A stretch of DNA of 28,518 nucleotides from an uncultured Collinsella sp. (GCA_900543615.1 UQSC01000016.1:1-28518), one strand, 5' to 3'. Shown: positions 1 through 7,544, numbered from the stretch's first letter. A program made the numbers and translations. Notes: a model not told the origin generated them from the letters alone.

Positions 1-321
1 GAGACAGGCTTCGTTAAGACCCCGATGTCGGCCAACTTCTACGCCGACCCCGAGGTCGAAAAGAGCCGCAGCCGCCTGATCGCCACGCGCCGCATCGGCG
101 AGGTCAGCGATATCGCCAACGCCGTCATGTTCCTGGCGTCCAAGCGCTCGGACTTCACCACCGGCGACGCCATCAAGGTCGACGGCGGCTTCTCCAACAT
201 GATGGGCGACCTCACCGCCAAGCCCGGCGGCCGTCGCGCCTATGCCGACAGCTACCTTAAGAACAAGGGTGTCGAGCTTTGGTCCGATGAGTCCGGCGTC
301 GCCAAGCCGACTGACCAGTAA
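1..321 (+). CDS. SDR family oxidoreductase, C-terminal fragment (5' end outside the window)
   Basis: The reading frame is open from base 1 and ends at a TAA at 319-321, leaving 106 residues. The fragment starts with the ETGFVKTPM stretch, which matches the PG-x-V-x-TPM region after the active site of classical short-chain dehydrogenases. It continues with RRIGEVSDIANAVMFLAS and TGDAIKVDGGF, the usual C-terminal hallmark of NAD(P)-dependent SDRs of the FabG/glucose-dehydrogenase type. The Rossmann motif and the catalytic Tyr-x-x-x-Lys lie upstream and cannot be checked. About 40 residues follow the VDGG motif, a longer tail than the usual ~5-10. It lies 65 bases upstream of an OFA-type transporter and a Gfo/Idh/MocA oxidoreductase on the same strand, so a role in oxidising or reducing a small polyol or sugar acid is a reasonable inference. 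The substrate is unknown. Confidence 0.85.
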   Translation, partial: ETGFVKTPMSANFYADPEVEKSRSRLIATRRIGEVSDIANAVMFLASKRSDFTTGDAIKVDGGFSNMMGDLTAKPGGRRAYADSYLKNKGVELWSDESGVAKPTDQ

Positions 322-386
322 ACCAACCTAACAGGGAGACCCGCGGATACGACCGCTCCTCTCCCACATCGATTAGAAAGAGTCCA

Positions 387-1643
387 ATGGCTTCCAGCAA
401 CTCCAACAAGGGTCGCGCCGTCGTGCTTTCCGCCGCGTGCGTCACCATGTTCTTCATCAGCTCCATCGCGCTGTATTCTGTCGTGAGCAAGAACCTGCTC
501 GCCGTCTACCCCGAGTGGTCGAGTGCCCTTACCTGGGCTTTCCCCGTCTTTCAGACCATCATGGCCGTGACGGGCATCTTCGCCGGCCGCATCTCCGATA
601 AAATCGGCCCCCGCAACGTCGTGATCGCCGCCGCCGTGTGCTACGGCGTGGGCTGGTTCATGTCCGGCACCGTCACCGAGCCGTGGCAGTTCTACCTGTG
701 GTTCTCGCTCGTCGCCGCCATCGGCAACGGCCTGGGCTACAACCCCGCGCTCACCACCGGTCAAAAGTGGTTCATCGACAAGAAGGGTCTCGCCTCCGGC
801 ATCACCCTGGCCGCTTCGACCGCCGGTCCCGCCGTGCTGTCCCCGGTGCTCGCCTCGCTGCTCATCCCGAGCCTGGGCATCTTTGGCGCCCTTAAGACGC
901 TCGGCGTCATCTTCTTTGTGATGATCGCCGCCTCCGCCCTATTCCTGAAGGCCCCCGAGGCCGGCTGGCTGCCCGAGGGCTTCGAGGCCCCCAAGGGTGG
1001 CGCACATGCCGGCACCTTCGGCGACCTCACCCCGGGCGAGATGGTCAAGACCCCGCGCTTCTGGGTCCTCATCGTCACCTTCGCCTTTGCCGCCACCGCG
1101 GGCACCCTGCTCGTGGGCAAGGTTGCCTCCATCGCCGCCGTTCAGCTCTTCGCCGACCCCACGAGCGCCGCGGCCGTCGCCCTCGGCGGTGTGGTGGTCT
1201 CCGTCAACACCTGCGCCAACCTGGTTGGCCGTCTGTCCTTTGGCCAGATCATCGACAAGCTCGGCGCCTATAAGTCGCTGCTCATCAGCCTTGTCGTCAC
1301 CATCGTCGCCCTCGTCATCATGTCGATGAGCTTTACGCAGGCCATGTTCTTTGTTGCGCTCGCCCTGCTCGGCTTTAGCTTTGGCGCCCTGCTCGTCATC
1401 TACCCGCCGCTCACCGGTGGCGCCTTTGGCACCAGCAACATCGGTGTCAACTACGGCATCATGTTTTTGGGCTATGCCGCTTCCACCTGGATCAGCCAGC
1501 CCATCACCGCCGTGCTGTATCACGCCGAGGCCGGCAGCGCCGCCTACCAGCAGTCCTTCTACGGCGCCATTGTGATCGCCGCCATCGCCGTCGTGCTCAC
1601 CGTCTACATGATGGTCTCCGACAGCAAGAAGAAGTCCGCCTAG
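387..1643 (+). CDS. MFS transporter, OFA (oxalate/formate antiporter-like) family
   Basis: A 418-residue protein of about twelve hydrophobic segments, the normal size for a major facilitator. The loop motif GRISDKIGPRN after the second segment is the MFS signature in the form typical of the OFA family, and a second GRLSFGQIIDKLG copy follows mid-protein, as expected from the duplicated fold. A cytoplasmic loop with charged residues (about 195-225) separates the two six-helix halves. The ATG at 387 is preceded by AAAGAG at 377-382. A weak hairpin (GGGAG/CTCCC arms with an inner GCGG/CCGC, 334-365) lies just before it. OFA members exchange small organic anions across the cell membrane, but many are uncharacterised, so the substrate here is not known. 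The neighbours are an SDR upstream and a Gfo/Idh/MocA enzyme downstream, suggesting one catabolic transcription unit. Confidence 0.88.
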   Translation: MASSNSNKGRAVVLSAACVTMFFISSIALYSVVSKNLLAVYPEWSSALTWAFPVFQTIMAVTGIFAGRISDKIGPRNVVIAAAVCYGVGWFMSGTVTEPWQFYLWFSLVAAIGNGLGYNPALTTGQKWFIDKKGLASGITLAASTAGPAVLSPVLASLLIPSLGIFGALKTLGVIFFVMIAASALFLKAPEAGWLPEGFEAPKGGAHAGTFGDLTPGEMVKTPRFWVLIVTFAFAATAGTLLVGKVASIAAVQLFADPTSAAAVALGGVVVSVNTCANLVGRLSFGQIIDKLGAYKSLLISLVVTIVALVIMSMSFTQAMFFVALALLGFSFGALLVIYPPLTGGAFGTSNIGVNYGIMFLGYAASTWISQPITAVLYHAEAGSAAYQQSFYGAIVIAAIAVVLTVYMMVSDSKKKSA

Positions 1644-1651
1644 TTTTACCG

Positions 1652-1682
1652 ATGCGACAAAGGAACAGCCCCTTTGTCGCAT
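1652..1682. repeat. Short palindromic intergenic element, family A copy 1
   Basis: Perfect 12-base arms ATGCGACAAAGG (1652-1663) and CCTTTGTCGCAT (1671-1682) with a 7-base loop. It lies between the transporter stop and the ribosome-binding site of the next gene, inside the probable operon. Related palindromes with the same ACAAAGG/CCTTTGT core occur at 13613-13651 and 16114-16146. It has no T-run and so is not an obvious terminator. It could act as an mRNA-stabilising or processing hairpin, or simply be a dispersed repeat. Confidence 0.8.
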
Positions 1683-1714
1683 TCCACCGGTCACCAGTAT
1701 TTAAGGAGTCGAAA

Positions 1715-2755
1715 ATGTCTGAGCTCAACCCCGTCCGCATTGCCGTTATCGGCGCCGGCGCCATGGGCCGCAACCACATCCGCTTTGTCACCGAGGAGCC
1801 CGAGGCCGAGGTCGTCGCCATCGCTGACGCCTTTGAGGGCGCCCGCGCCACGGCTGAGGCCGCCGGCGTGCCGTTCTTCACCGATCCCGCCCAGATGATG
1901 GACGAGGTTAAGCCCGAGGCCGTCATCATCGCCACGCCCAACGACCTGCACCTGGGCGTTGCCCGCGAGGCTGTGAAGCGCAATATCGTGCCGCTGGTCG
2001 AAAAGCCGATCTCCAACGACCTGGAGGATGCCCAGGCTTTCGCTGCCGAGGCCGAGACCGCCGGCGTGCCCGTGCTCGTGGGTCAGCACCGTCGCCACAA
2101 CCCCTTCGTCAACAAGGCCAAGGAGATCATCGAGTCCGGCGAGCTGGGCAAGCTCACCGTGTCGAGCTTCCACTACATGATCTATAAGAATGACGAGTAC
2201 TTTGATGTCGAGTGGCGTCGCAAGAAGGGTGCCGGCCCGATCCTGGTCAACCTGGTGCACGACGTCGACCTGCTCCGCTACCTGCTGGGCGAGCCCGTTG
2301 CCGTCCAGGGTATGCAGTCCAGCGCCGCCCGCGGTTTTGAGACCGAGGACTCCGCCGTGGTCAACGTCCGTTTTGCCGATGGCGCGCTTGCGAGCATGAC
2401 CATCTCCGACGCCACCGCCAGCCCCTGGAACTGGGAGGCCACCGCTCGCGAGGATCCGCAGTACCGCCCCTTCGACGCCGACGCCTACTTTATCGGCGGC
2501 ACTAAGGGTGCCCTGTCGCTGCCCCGCCTGCACCAGTTCTCCTACGACGGCGCCTCCAACTGGCACAAGCCGCTGCAGATGGAGATTCCGGCCGTCGACC
2601 CGGCACTGCCGCACAAGATGCAGCTCAAGCACTTTGTGAAGGTTGTCCGCCGCGAGGTCGAGCCCGTCGTAACCCCCGCCGATAACGTCAAGACGCTCAC
2701 GCTTCTCAACGCTATCAAGGAGGCCGCCGAGACCGGCCAGCTCGTCGAGCTGTAA
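1715..2755 (+). CDS. Gfo/Idh/MocA family NAD(P)-dependent oxidoreductase
   Basis: 346 residues. The N-terminal Rossmann fold shows IAVIGAGAMGRNH (Gly-x-Gly-x-x-Gly near residue 10), then VIIATPNDLH and the VEKPISN motif whose Lys is the conserved catalytic/cofactor residue of this family. The C-terminal half is the alpha/beta dehydrogenase domain, including GAGPILVNLVHDVDLLRYLLG, where the His-x-x-Asp-like NLVHDVD segment supplies the usual active-site histidine. Members oxidise or epimerise sugars, inositols or sugar acids using NAD(P). The start is set at ATG 1715 because AAGGAG (1703-1708) sits 6 bases before it. An in-frame ATG at 1652 lies inside a palindrome and is unlikely to be used. 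It is 71 bases downstream of the MFS transporter on the same strand, so co-transcription is likely. The exact substrate cannot be read from the sequence. Confidence 0.9.
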   Translation: MSELNPVRIAVIGAGAMGRNHIRFVTEEPEAEVVAIADAFEGARATAEAAGVPFFTDPAQMMDEVKPEAVIIATPNDLHLGVAREAVKRNIVPLVEKPISNDLEDAQAFAAEAETAGVPVLVGQHRRHNPFVNKAKEIIESGELGKLTVSSFHYMIYKNDEYFDVEWRRKKGAGPILVNLVHDVDLLRYLLGEPVAVQGMQSSAARGFETEDSAVVNVRFADGALASMTISDATASPWNWEATAREDPQYRPFDADAYFIGGTKGALSLPRLHQFSYDGASNWHKPLQMEIPAVDPALPHKMQLKHFVKVVRREVEPVVTPADNVKTLTLLNAIKEAAETGQLVEL

Positions 2756-2828
2756 TGCCTTAAGAGCGACCGCGGCAGAAACCCCATGCCGAGCCCCTCG
2801 GTCCGCCACCAACAAGCCCCTCTTCTTT

Positions 2829-2863
2829 GCCCCGCGAGCAGCCTCCTGCCCGCGGGGCTTTTT
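2829..2863 (+). terminator. Rho-independent terminator after the oxidoreductase gene
   Basis: GCCCCGCG (2829-2836) pairs with CGCGGGGC (2851-2858) across a 14-base loop and is followed by TTTTT. This closes the SDR/MFS/Gfo transcription unit. Confidence 0.85.
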
Positions 2864-2922
2864 GCTACCTTGCCGACGATTTTTCTGGGGCGGGGGCTAT
2901 TTTGTACCTCGGCTTGATTCGT

Positions 2923-3086
2923 TCGCCACGAAATGCGCCTATCTACTACGTTTAGCCAATCACCCTCAACCATGCCATATTTCCTAAAATCAAAAGCGCA
3001 GGTAGACGGCTTGCGTATTTTCTGAAAACCGGGGGATGGTCGACCCATACGGTTCAAACGTAGTAGATAGGTCGTTTTCGTGGCGA
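2923..3086. repeat. Long imperfect inverted repeat upstream of tex
   Basis: The left arm 2923-2953 begins TCGCCACGAAATGCG and ends CTATCTACTACGTTT. The right arm 3056-3086 is its reverse complement with a few mismatches (AAACGTAGTAGATAG, then the complement of TCGCCACGAAAACG). The arms are about 31 bases, separated by 102 bases that are AT-richer than the genes around them and hold no convincing gene. Similarity continues inward for a few bases (TTTAGCC against GGTTCAAA). The right arm ends 80 bases before the tex start codon, so the structure lies in or just upstream of the tex leader. The remainder of the 2756-3166 gap contains only the terminator at 2829-2863 and a GGGGGCTATTTT stretch at 2893-2903 that resembles the arm of the palindrome at 6495-6539. 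Confidence 0.75.
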
Positions 3087-3166
3087 GGGCCCAAAACAGT
3101 CTTTTGAAACGGGTGGTATCCTTGGTAGCCCTGTGCTGCAAACGCACCTTAAACGCAAGGAGTCCC

Positions 3167-5314
3167 ATGGATCTTATCGCCCAGCTCGCCCACGAGCTCA
3201 ACCTTAAGGCCGCCAACATCGAGGCAGCCGTCAAGCTCATCGACGAGGGCAACACCATCCCCTTTATCTCGCGCTACCGCAAAGAAGCAACGGGCGGCAT
3301 GGACGACGTCGCCCTGCGCGCACTCGACGAGCGCCTGTCCTACCTGCGCAATCTTGAACAGCGCAAAGAGGACGTCATTCTGCTCATCGACGCCCAGGGC
3401 AAGCTCACGCCCGAGCTCGAGCAGCAGATTCGCGAGGCCACGCAGCTCCAGCGTGTCGAGGACCTCTACAAGCCCTACCGCAAAAAGCGCATGACCCGCG
3501 CGCAGAAGGCCCGCGAGGCAGGCCTGGAGCCGCTTGCCAACATGATCATCATGCAGGCCTCGGCCAAGGGCAGCGCACTCGATGCCGCCGCGGCCTACGT
3601 CAACGAGGAAGCCGGCTTCGACACGCCCGAGAAGGCGCTCGCCGGCGCGGCGGACATCGTGGCCGAGACGGTGGCCGAGGACCCCGAGAACGTCGCCGAC
3701 CTGCGCGCTTTTACGCAAAACACCGCCGATATCGTCGTCGAGGCCACCGACCCCGCCGAGAAGACCCCCTACGAGCCGTACTACAGCTATGATGAGCCGC
3801 TGCGCCGTATACCCAACCACCGCGTGCTGGCTATCGACCGCGGTGAGCGCGAGGGCAAGCTCCGCGTGCGCGTGAACGTCGACGGTGCTGCCGCCACGGC
3901 ACGCCTCGGCAGCCGTTGGCCCCGCCGTCAGGGCGTGTTTGCTCCCGTCTTTGACGCCGCCATCGCTGACGGTTACAAGCGCCTCATGGCCCCCTCGCTG
4001 GAGCGCGAAGCCCGCGCCAAGCTCACCGTTCGCGCGCAGACCGAGGCCATCAACGTCTTTGCCAAGAATCTCGAGGGCCTGCTCTCGGCACGTCCCGTGC
4101 GCGGCGCACGCGTGCTCGCGCTCGACCCGGGCTACCGCACCGGCTGCAAGGTCGCCGTCATGGACGAGACCGGCAAGCTACTCGACCACGGCGTGGTCTA
4201 CCCCACCAAGCCGCGCCACGACGTCGCCGGCACCAAGCGCGAGCTCGCCCGCCTCGTCAAGAAGGATGGCGTCAACACCATCGTCATCGGCAACGGCACC
4301 GCCAGCCGCGAGACCGAGGAAGTCGTCTCGGAGTTCATCGCCGAGCAGGCGCCTGAGCTGCGATACACCATCGTCAATGAGGCCGGCGCGTCGGTGTACT
4401 CCGCCTCCGAGCTCGCCAGTCAGGAATACCCCGACCTGGACGTCACCGTGCGTGGCGCCATGAGCCTGGGCCGCCGCCTGCAGGATCCGTTGGCAGAGCT
4501 CGTTAAGATTCCGCCCCAGTCCATCGGCGTGGGTCAGTACCAGCACGACCTTGACCAGGCCGAGCTTTCGCGCACGTTGGGCCATGTGGTGGAAGACGTC
4601 GTCAACCGCGTGGGCGTCGACGTAAACACCGCGAGCGCGAGCCTGCTGGGATATGTATCGGGCATCACGCCGAGCGTGGCCAAAAACATCGTGGCCTACC
4701 GCGAGGAAAACGGCGCCTTCACCGATCGCCGCCAGCTCAAGAAGGTCCCCAAGCTGGGACCCAAGGCATACCTCAACGCCGCGGGCTTCCTGCGCATCAG
4801 CGGCGGCAAGAACCCGCTCGACGCGACAAGCGTCCACCCCGAGAGCTACGAGGTGGCCACATCCGTCTTGGAGCGCGCAGGCGTTAAAGCCAGCGAGCTC
4901 AGCCGCGGCGGCGTACCCGACATCGAGCGCCGTCTGGGCAGCATCTCGACGCTGGCAAGCGACCTGGACTGCGGCACCCTGACGCTCATCGACATTGTCA
5001 ACGAGCTCAAGAAGCCTGGTCGCGACCCGCGCGACGACGCGCCCGAGGTGGTCTTTAGCCGCTCGGCGCTTTCCATCGACGACCTGGAACCCGGCATGGA
5101 ACTCAAGGGCACGGTGCGCAACGTCGTCGACTTTGGCGCCTTCGTCGACGTGGGTGTGCACCAGGACGGCCTCGTGCACATCTCCAAGCTCGCCAACCGC
5201 TTCGTCAAGCACCCGAGCGACGTGGTGCGCGTCGGCGACACGGTAAAGGTGTGGGTGGAAAAGGTCGATCGCGACCGCAAGAAGATCTCGCTCACCATGG
5301 TGCAGGGAAAGTAG
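3167..5314 (+). CDS. tex: Tex family RNA-binding protein / transcription accessory protein
   Basis: 715 residues, close to the usual length of bacterial Tex. The order of domains is typical. First comes an N-terminal helical Tex_N region (about 1-190, with PFISRYRKEATGGMDD and LYKPYRKKRMTRAQKAREAGLEPLA). A YqgF/RuvC-like nuclease fold starts at VLALDPGYRTGCKVAV (about 316-450). Helix-hairpin-helix repeats follow (DVNTASASLLGYVSGI and KKVPKLGPKAYLNAAGFLRI, about 485-560). A C-terminal S1 domain (ELKGTVRNVVDFGAFVDVGV, DGLVHISKL, KVDRDRKKISLTM, about 640-712) closes the protein. Tex binds nucleic acid and is implicated in transcription and RNA metabolism in the cytoplasm, and eukaryotic Spt6 is a relative. 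ATG 3167 is chosen because AAGGAG at 3157-3162 lies 4 bases upstream. An upstream in-frame extension to 3080 overlaps the inverted repeat and lacks a ribosome-binding site. The gene appears monocistronic. Confidence 0.96.
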   Translation: MDLIAQLAHELNLKAANIEAAVKLIDEGNTIPFISRYRKEATGGMDDVALRALDERLSYLRNLEQRKEDVILLIDAQGKLTPELEQQIREATQLQRVEDLYKPYRKKRMTRAQKAREAGLEPLANMIIMQASAKGSALDAAAAYVNEEAGFDTPEKALAGAADIVAETVAEDPENVADLRAFTQNTADIVVEATDPAEKTPYEPYYSYDEPLRRIPNHRVLAIDRGEREGKLRVRVNVDGAAATARLGSRWPRRQGVFAPVFDAAIADGYKRLMAPSLEREARAKLTVRAQTEAINVFAKNLEGLLSARPVRGARVLALDPGYRTGCKVAVMDETGKLLDHGVVYPTKPRHDVAGTKRELARLVKKDGVNTIVIGNGTASRETEEVVSEFIAEQAPELRYTIVNEAGASVYSASELASQEYPDLDVTVRGAMSLGRRLQDPLAELVKIPPQSIGVGQYQHDLDQAELSRTLGHVVEDVVNRVGVDVNTASASLLGYVSGITPSVAKNIVAYREENGAFTDRRQLKKVPKLGPKAYLNAAGFLRISGGKNPLDATSVHPESYEVATSVLERAGVKASELSRGGVPDIERRLGSISTLASDLDCGTLTLIDIVNELKKPGRDPRDDAPEVVFSRSALSIDDLEPGMELKGTVRNVVDFGAFVDVGVHQDGLVHISKLANRFVKHPSDVVRVGDTVKVWVEKVDRDRKKISLTMVQGK

Positions 5315-5340
5315 CACGCACAAGACATGCCACGAGCAGA

Positions 5341-5381
5341 GGGCCCGGATGTCCCAACGGACGTCCGGGCCCCTCTTTTTT
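5341..5381 (+). terminator. Rho-independent terminator after tex
   Basis: GGGCCCGGATGTCC (5341-5354) pairs with GGACGTCCGGGCCC (5359-5372) with one mismatch and a 4-base loop, then a T-run at 5376-5381. A strong classical intrinsic terminator between the convergent tex and DUF6273 genes. Confidence 0.93.
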
Positions 5382-5408
5382 GGAAGATTAAATTAGAGGA
5401 TTATTAGA

Positions 5409-6248
5409 TTACAGATTAACCCATAAAGCGGGGCGAACGGCGATGCCCGCGGCGTCCACGTAGTCGCCGCCGGAGCGCACCACGCCGTCGTCGAGGACGC
5501 GGGCCGCGAAGTCCGAGCGGCGACCCGGCGAGCGAAGCCACCAGGTGGACGCGCCATTGTCTTCGTCCAATATCCAAGCACCGTCGTTCACAGCCTGCAG
5601 GGTCGGCATGCAAATGCGATCGTTGTCAGACTTGAAATATTTGCTGACCTCATCGACGGAAAGTAGCGTAGGAGTGCCGTCAATTTCCTTCACCTCGTTG
5701 CCTGCAAAGGCCTGGGAAACAAAATCGTTCTCGAGCCACTTCTTGAGGTCGGAGGAGCTCCAGTCGTTACCGTCACCCGCATCTTCGTTGAATGCATGAG
5801 CATCGAGGCCCTTCTCGCTCACGACATAGGCACGGTTGCCTTCGACTGCCAAGACGCGCCACTCGATGGGTTCCTTGCCGTTCGAGGTGTCGCCGTCCTG
5901 CTCGTAGGAGCCAAACTCGACCACGTCGCCCACCTGGCAGCCCTTGAAGGGGTTCTTGTTGAACGCGGGGACAACGACGAAGATGGCAATCAACACGAGA
6001 GCAACGACGCCGGCCGCCGCCCCTCCGATGATAAGCGGCAGCTTCTTTTTGCTGCCAGCTACATTGGTAGACTGCACCTTTGCAGCTTGCGGCATGGGCG
6101 CGACGCCAGGTGCCATGTCTGGGGCTACAACTGGATTACCGGTTTCATCTGAGGGGGGGGTCACAGATGCCGTGGGAAACGGGTTGCCGCAGGCGCAGCA
6201 AAACTTAGCTTCGTCAACGTTCTTGGTACCGCATTTAGGACAGAACAT
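5409..6248 (-). CDS. Zinc-ribbon, single-pass membrane protein with DUF6273 domain
   Basis: 279 residues. The N-terminus is a zinc ribbon (MFCPKCGTKN with Cys3 and Cys6, then CCACGNPF with Cys17/18 and Cys20). A Pro/Val-rich linker (about 25-65), a lysine patch KKK and one membrane segment (about 71-96) follow. The external C-terminal domain has EFGSYEQDG, PIEWRVLAVEGNRAYVVSEK, WLENDF, WWLRSPG and AGIAVRPALWVNL, the pattern of DUF6273 domains common in Firmicutes and gut Actinobacteria. DUF6273 has no firmly established function. The zinc ribbon is predicted in the cytoplasm and DUF6273 outside. ATG 6248 is preceded by AAGGAAGGAG, while an in-frame extension to 6368 has no comparable signal. 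The linker codons contain a run of eight C (eight G at 6153-6160 on the plus strand). It appears to be a single-gene unit. Confidence 0.85.
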   Translation of the reverse strand: MFCPKCGTKNVDEAKFCCACGNPFPTASVTPPSDETGNPVVAPDMAPGVAPMPQAAKVQSTNVAGSKKKLPLIIGGAAAGVVALVLIAIFVVVPAFNKNPFKGCQVGDVVEFGSYEQDGDTSNGKEPIEWRVLAVEGNRAYVVSEKGLDAHAFNEDAGDGNDWSSSDLKKWLENDFVSQAFAGNEVKEIDGTPTLLSVDEVSKYFKSDNDRICMPTLQAVNDGAWILDEDNGASTWWLRSPGRRSDFAARVLDDGVVRSGGDYVDAAGIAVRPALWVNL

Positions 6249-6404
6249 AGGATCTCCTTCCTTTCGCTTTTCACACGTTAAGGCTAGGCCCAAAGCAACC
6301 AAACTTGTTGCGCAACATGTCCCGGAGGAGAAAAATCTGTGCGAGCGGGAGCGCGATCGAGACGACATCAGTCAGGTCTTGTGCAGGGAAAGTAAACCGC
6401 CAGA

Positions 6405-6620
6405 GCAAGGGTACCCCCTGTAGCGACGTGCAAAATCGCGAGTATTCTGCAAACTCCGCCGTTCCGGACGCCCCTCAGGAGCAATAAAGTCAAAAATAGC
6501 CCCCGTTTTAGCGTCGTCAGAGCCAAAACGGGGGCTATTCCGTGCTTCAGCTAGCTGGTAAAAGCCTTTACCTTGCTGAATACTCTCAATTTTGCACGTC
6601 GCGGGCGGGGGTACCTTTGC
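6405..6620. repeat. Composite long palindromic element (nested inverted repeats)
   Basis: Outer arms 6405-6452 and 6573-6620 are reverse complements over about 48 bases with a handful of mismatches. The shared cores are GCAAGGGTACCCCC, CGACGTGCAAAAT and GAGTATTC-GCAA. Nested inside is a perfect 15-base hairpin, AATAGCCCCCGTTTT (6495-6509) against AAAACGGGGGCTATT (6525-6539). The element fills most of the 6249-6776 gap between the DUF6273 gene's 5' side and the 3' end of the transaldolase gene. No convincing gene is present there. It resembles a non-autonomous palindromic repeat (MITE/REP-like) rather than a simple terminator. Confidence 0.8.
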
Positions 6621-6643
6621 CCACGGCAGGATATGGAAGCCGA
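6621..6643. repeat. Direct-repeat copy of the 3' end of the transaldolase gene
   Basis: This 23-base stretch (contains ACGGCAGGATATGGAA) matches 6777-6799 at 21 of 23 positions. The second copy is the last codons and stop of the transaldolase gene (complement encodes GFHILP-stop). In the copy here the complementary frame continues past GFHILP without a stop. The two copies flank the 6676-6745 inverted repeat, as would a target duplication or a remnant of an older gene terminus. Confidence 0.7.
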
Positions 6644-6675
6644 TTACCAACCTACCGGCAAGCTCGTGTCGGCAG

Positions 6676-6745
6676 CCCCGGCTTTTCCTTTGCCTAGCGC
6701 GACTCTCGCGAAGCGCGTGAGCGATAGGGAAAGGAAAGACCGGGG
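6676..6745. repeat. Inverted repeat downstream of the transaldolase gene
   Basis: CCCCGGCTTTTCCTTTGCCTA-type arm (6676-6696) against TAGGGAAAGGAAAGACCGGGG-type arm (to 6745), about 17 of 21 paired. The loop is GC-rich with CGCG motifs. Outside the arms GTGTCG and CGACAC also pair. It lies 31 bases beyond the stop codon of the transaldolase gene on its transcript, so it may serve as a large 3' hairpin, but there is no clear T-run. Confidence 0.65.
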
Positions 6746-6776
6746 CGAACAACCCGCGACACAGCCAGTGTTCACC

Positions 6777-7481
6777 CTACGGCAGGATATGGAACCCGAG
6801 CGAGGCGATATCCTTGGCAAAGCCGCGCACGGTGTCGAGCGAGACCTCGTACGGATCACGGCCGATGTTCTTGCGCTTGGCCAGGATGCTGTTGGGCACC
6901 GTGATGATCTGGCAACCGCAGGCCTCGGCCTGGTAAATGTTGATGAGCTCGCGCGTGGACGCCCACAGGACCTCGCAGTTGGGCTTGGCGGCGGCCTTCT
7001 TAACCGACTCCGTCACAAACGGAATGGGGTCGACGCCGGTATCGGCGATACGGCCGGCAAAGAGCGAGATGATGGACGGCGTCTCGGCGTCAACGGCCTC
7101 GACCATCTCGTCGACCTGCTCGGGCGTAAAGATGGTGGTGACGTTGACCTTGATGCCATCGGCCGAAAGCTTGCGGACCAGCTCGGCGGTGGACTCGCCC
7201 TTGGTAGTCACGCACGGAATCTTGACGTAGACGTTGTCGGCCCAGGTAGCGATCTCGCGAGCCTCGACCTCCATGGTCTCGACGTCATCGGCAAAGACCT
7301 CAAACGAGACGGACACATCGGTGATGTGGGTCAGGACCTCCTTGGCAAACGCGCGGTAGTCCGTCACGCCGCCCTTCTTCATAAGGGACGGGTTGGTCGT
7401 GAAACCCTGAACGTTGCCGTTCTCGTACATGTCGAGCATGCCCTCGAGGTTTGCACCGTCAGCGAACACCTTGATTGCCAT
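6777..7481 (-). CDS. fsa: Transaldolase family protein (Fsa/TalC-like)
   Basis: 234 residues, a little longer than the ~220 of the fructose-6-phosphate aldolase/TalC subfamily and much shorter than classical ~317-residue transaldolases. It opens MAIKVFADGANLEGMLDMY and has GFTTNPSLMKKGG. The Schiff-base lysine is in NVYVKIPC (Lys87). KVNVTTIFTPEQV, SLFAGRIADTGVDP and VLWASTRELINIYQAEACGCQIITVP are the remaining barrel motifs. Members form a TIM barrel and transfer or cleave dihydroxyacetone units in pentose-phosphate or sugar metabolism in the cytoplasm. ATG 7481 is preceded by GAAAGGA with 9-10 base spacing. An ATG at 7505 is further upstream and less well placed. The 3' end is partly duplicated at 6621-6643. 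Whether it acts as transaldolase or as F6P aldolase cannot be decided from sequence inspection. Confidence 0.9.
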   Translation of the reverse strand: MAIKVFADGANLEGMLDMYENGNVQGFTTNPSLMKKGGVTDYRAFAKEVLTHITDVSVSFEVFADDVETMEVEAREIATWADNVYVKIPCVTTKGESTAELVRKLSADGIKVNVTTIFTPEQVDEMVEAVDAETPSIISLFAGRIADTGVDPIPFVTESVKKAAAKPNCEVLWASTRELINIYQAEACGCQIITVPNSILAKRKNIGRDPYEVSLDTVRGFAKDIASLGFHILP

Positions 7482-7511
7482 CTGCCTGATTCCTTTCGTT
7501 TGCATGCGGCC

Positions 7512-7544
7512 GATAAACTGCTAAACACTTTACCTATGTTTATC
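7512..7544 (-). promoter_or_regulatory. Possible operator: 7-base inverted repeat in the transaldolase leader
   Basis: GATAAAC (7512-7518) and GTTTATC (7538-7544) form a perfect dyad separated by 19 bases, 31-63 bases upstream of the transaldolase start codon. A second small dyad, AAACAC-GTGTTT, lies farther upstream near 7590. The 7482-7674 gap is AT-richer than the genes, which fits a regulated promoter. No factor can be named. Confidence 0.3.

Noticed and set aside
1652..1714. Earlier start for the Gfo/Idh/MocA protein
   Set aside because: The added 21 residues would be encoded by the palindrome and the ribosome-binding site. The AAGGAG before 1715 and the Rossmann motif position fit the shorter protein.
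2954..3055. A small gene between the arms of the tex-leader inverted repeat
   Set aside because: No start codon with a ribosome-binding site leads into a frame of useful length in the 102-base centre on either strand.
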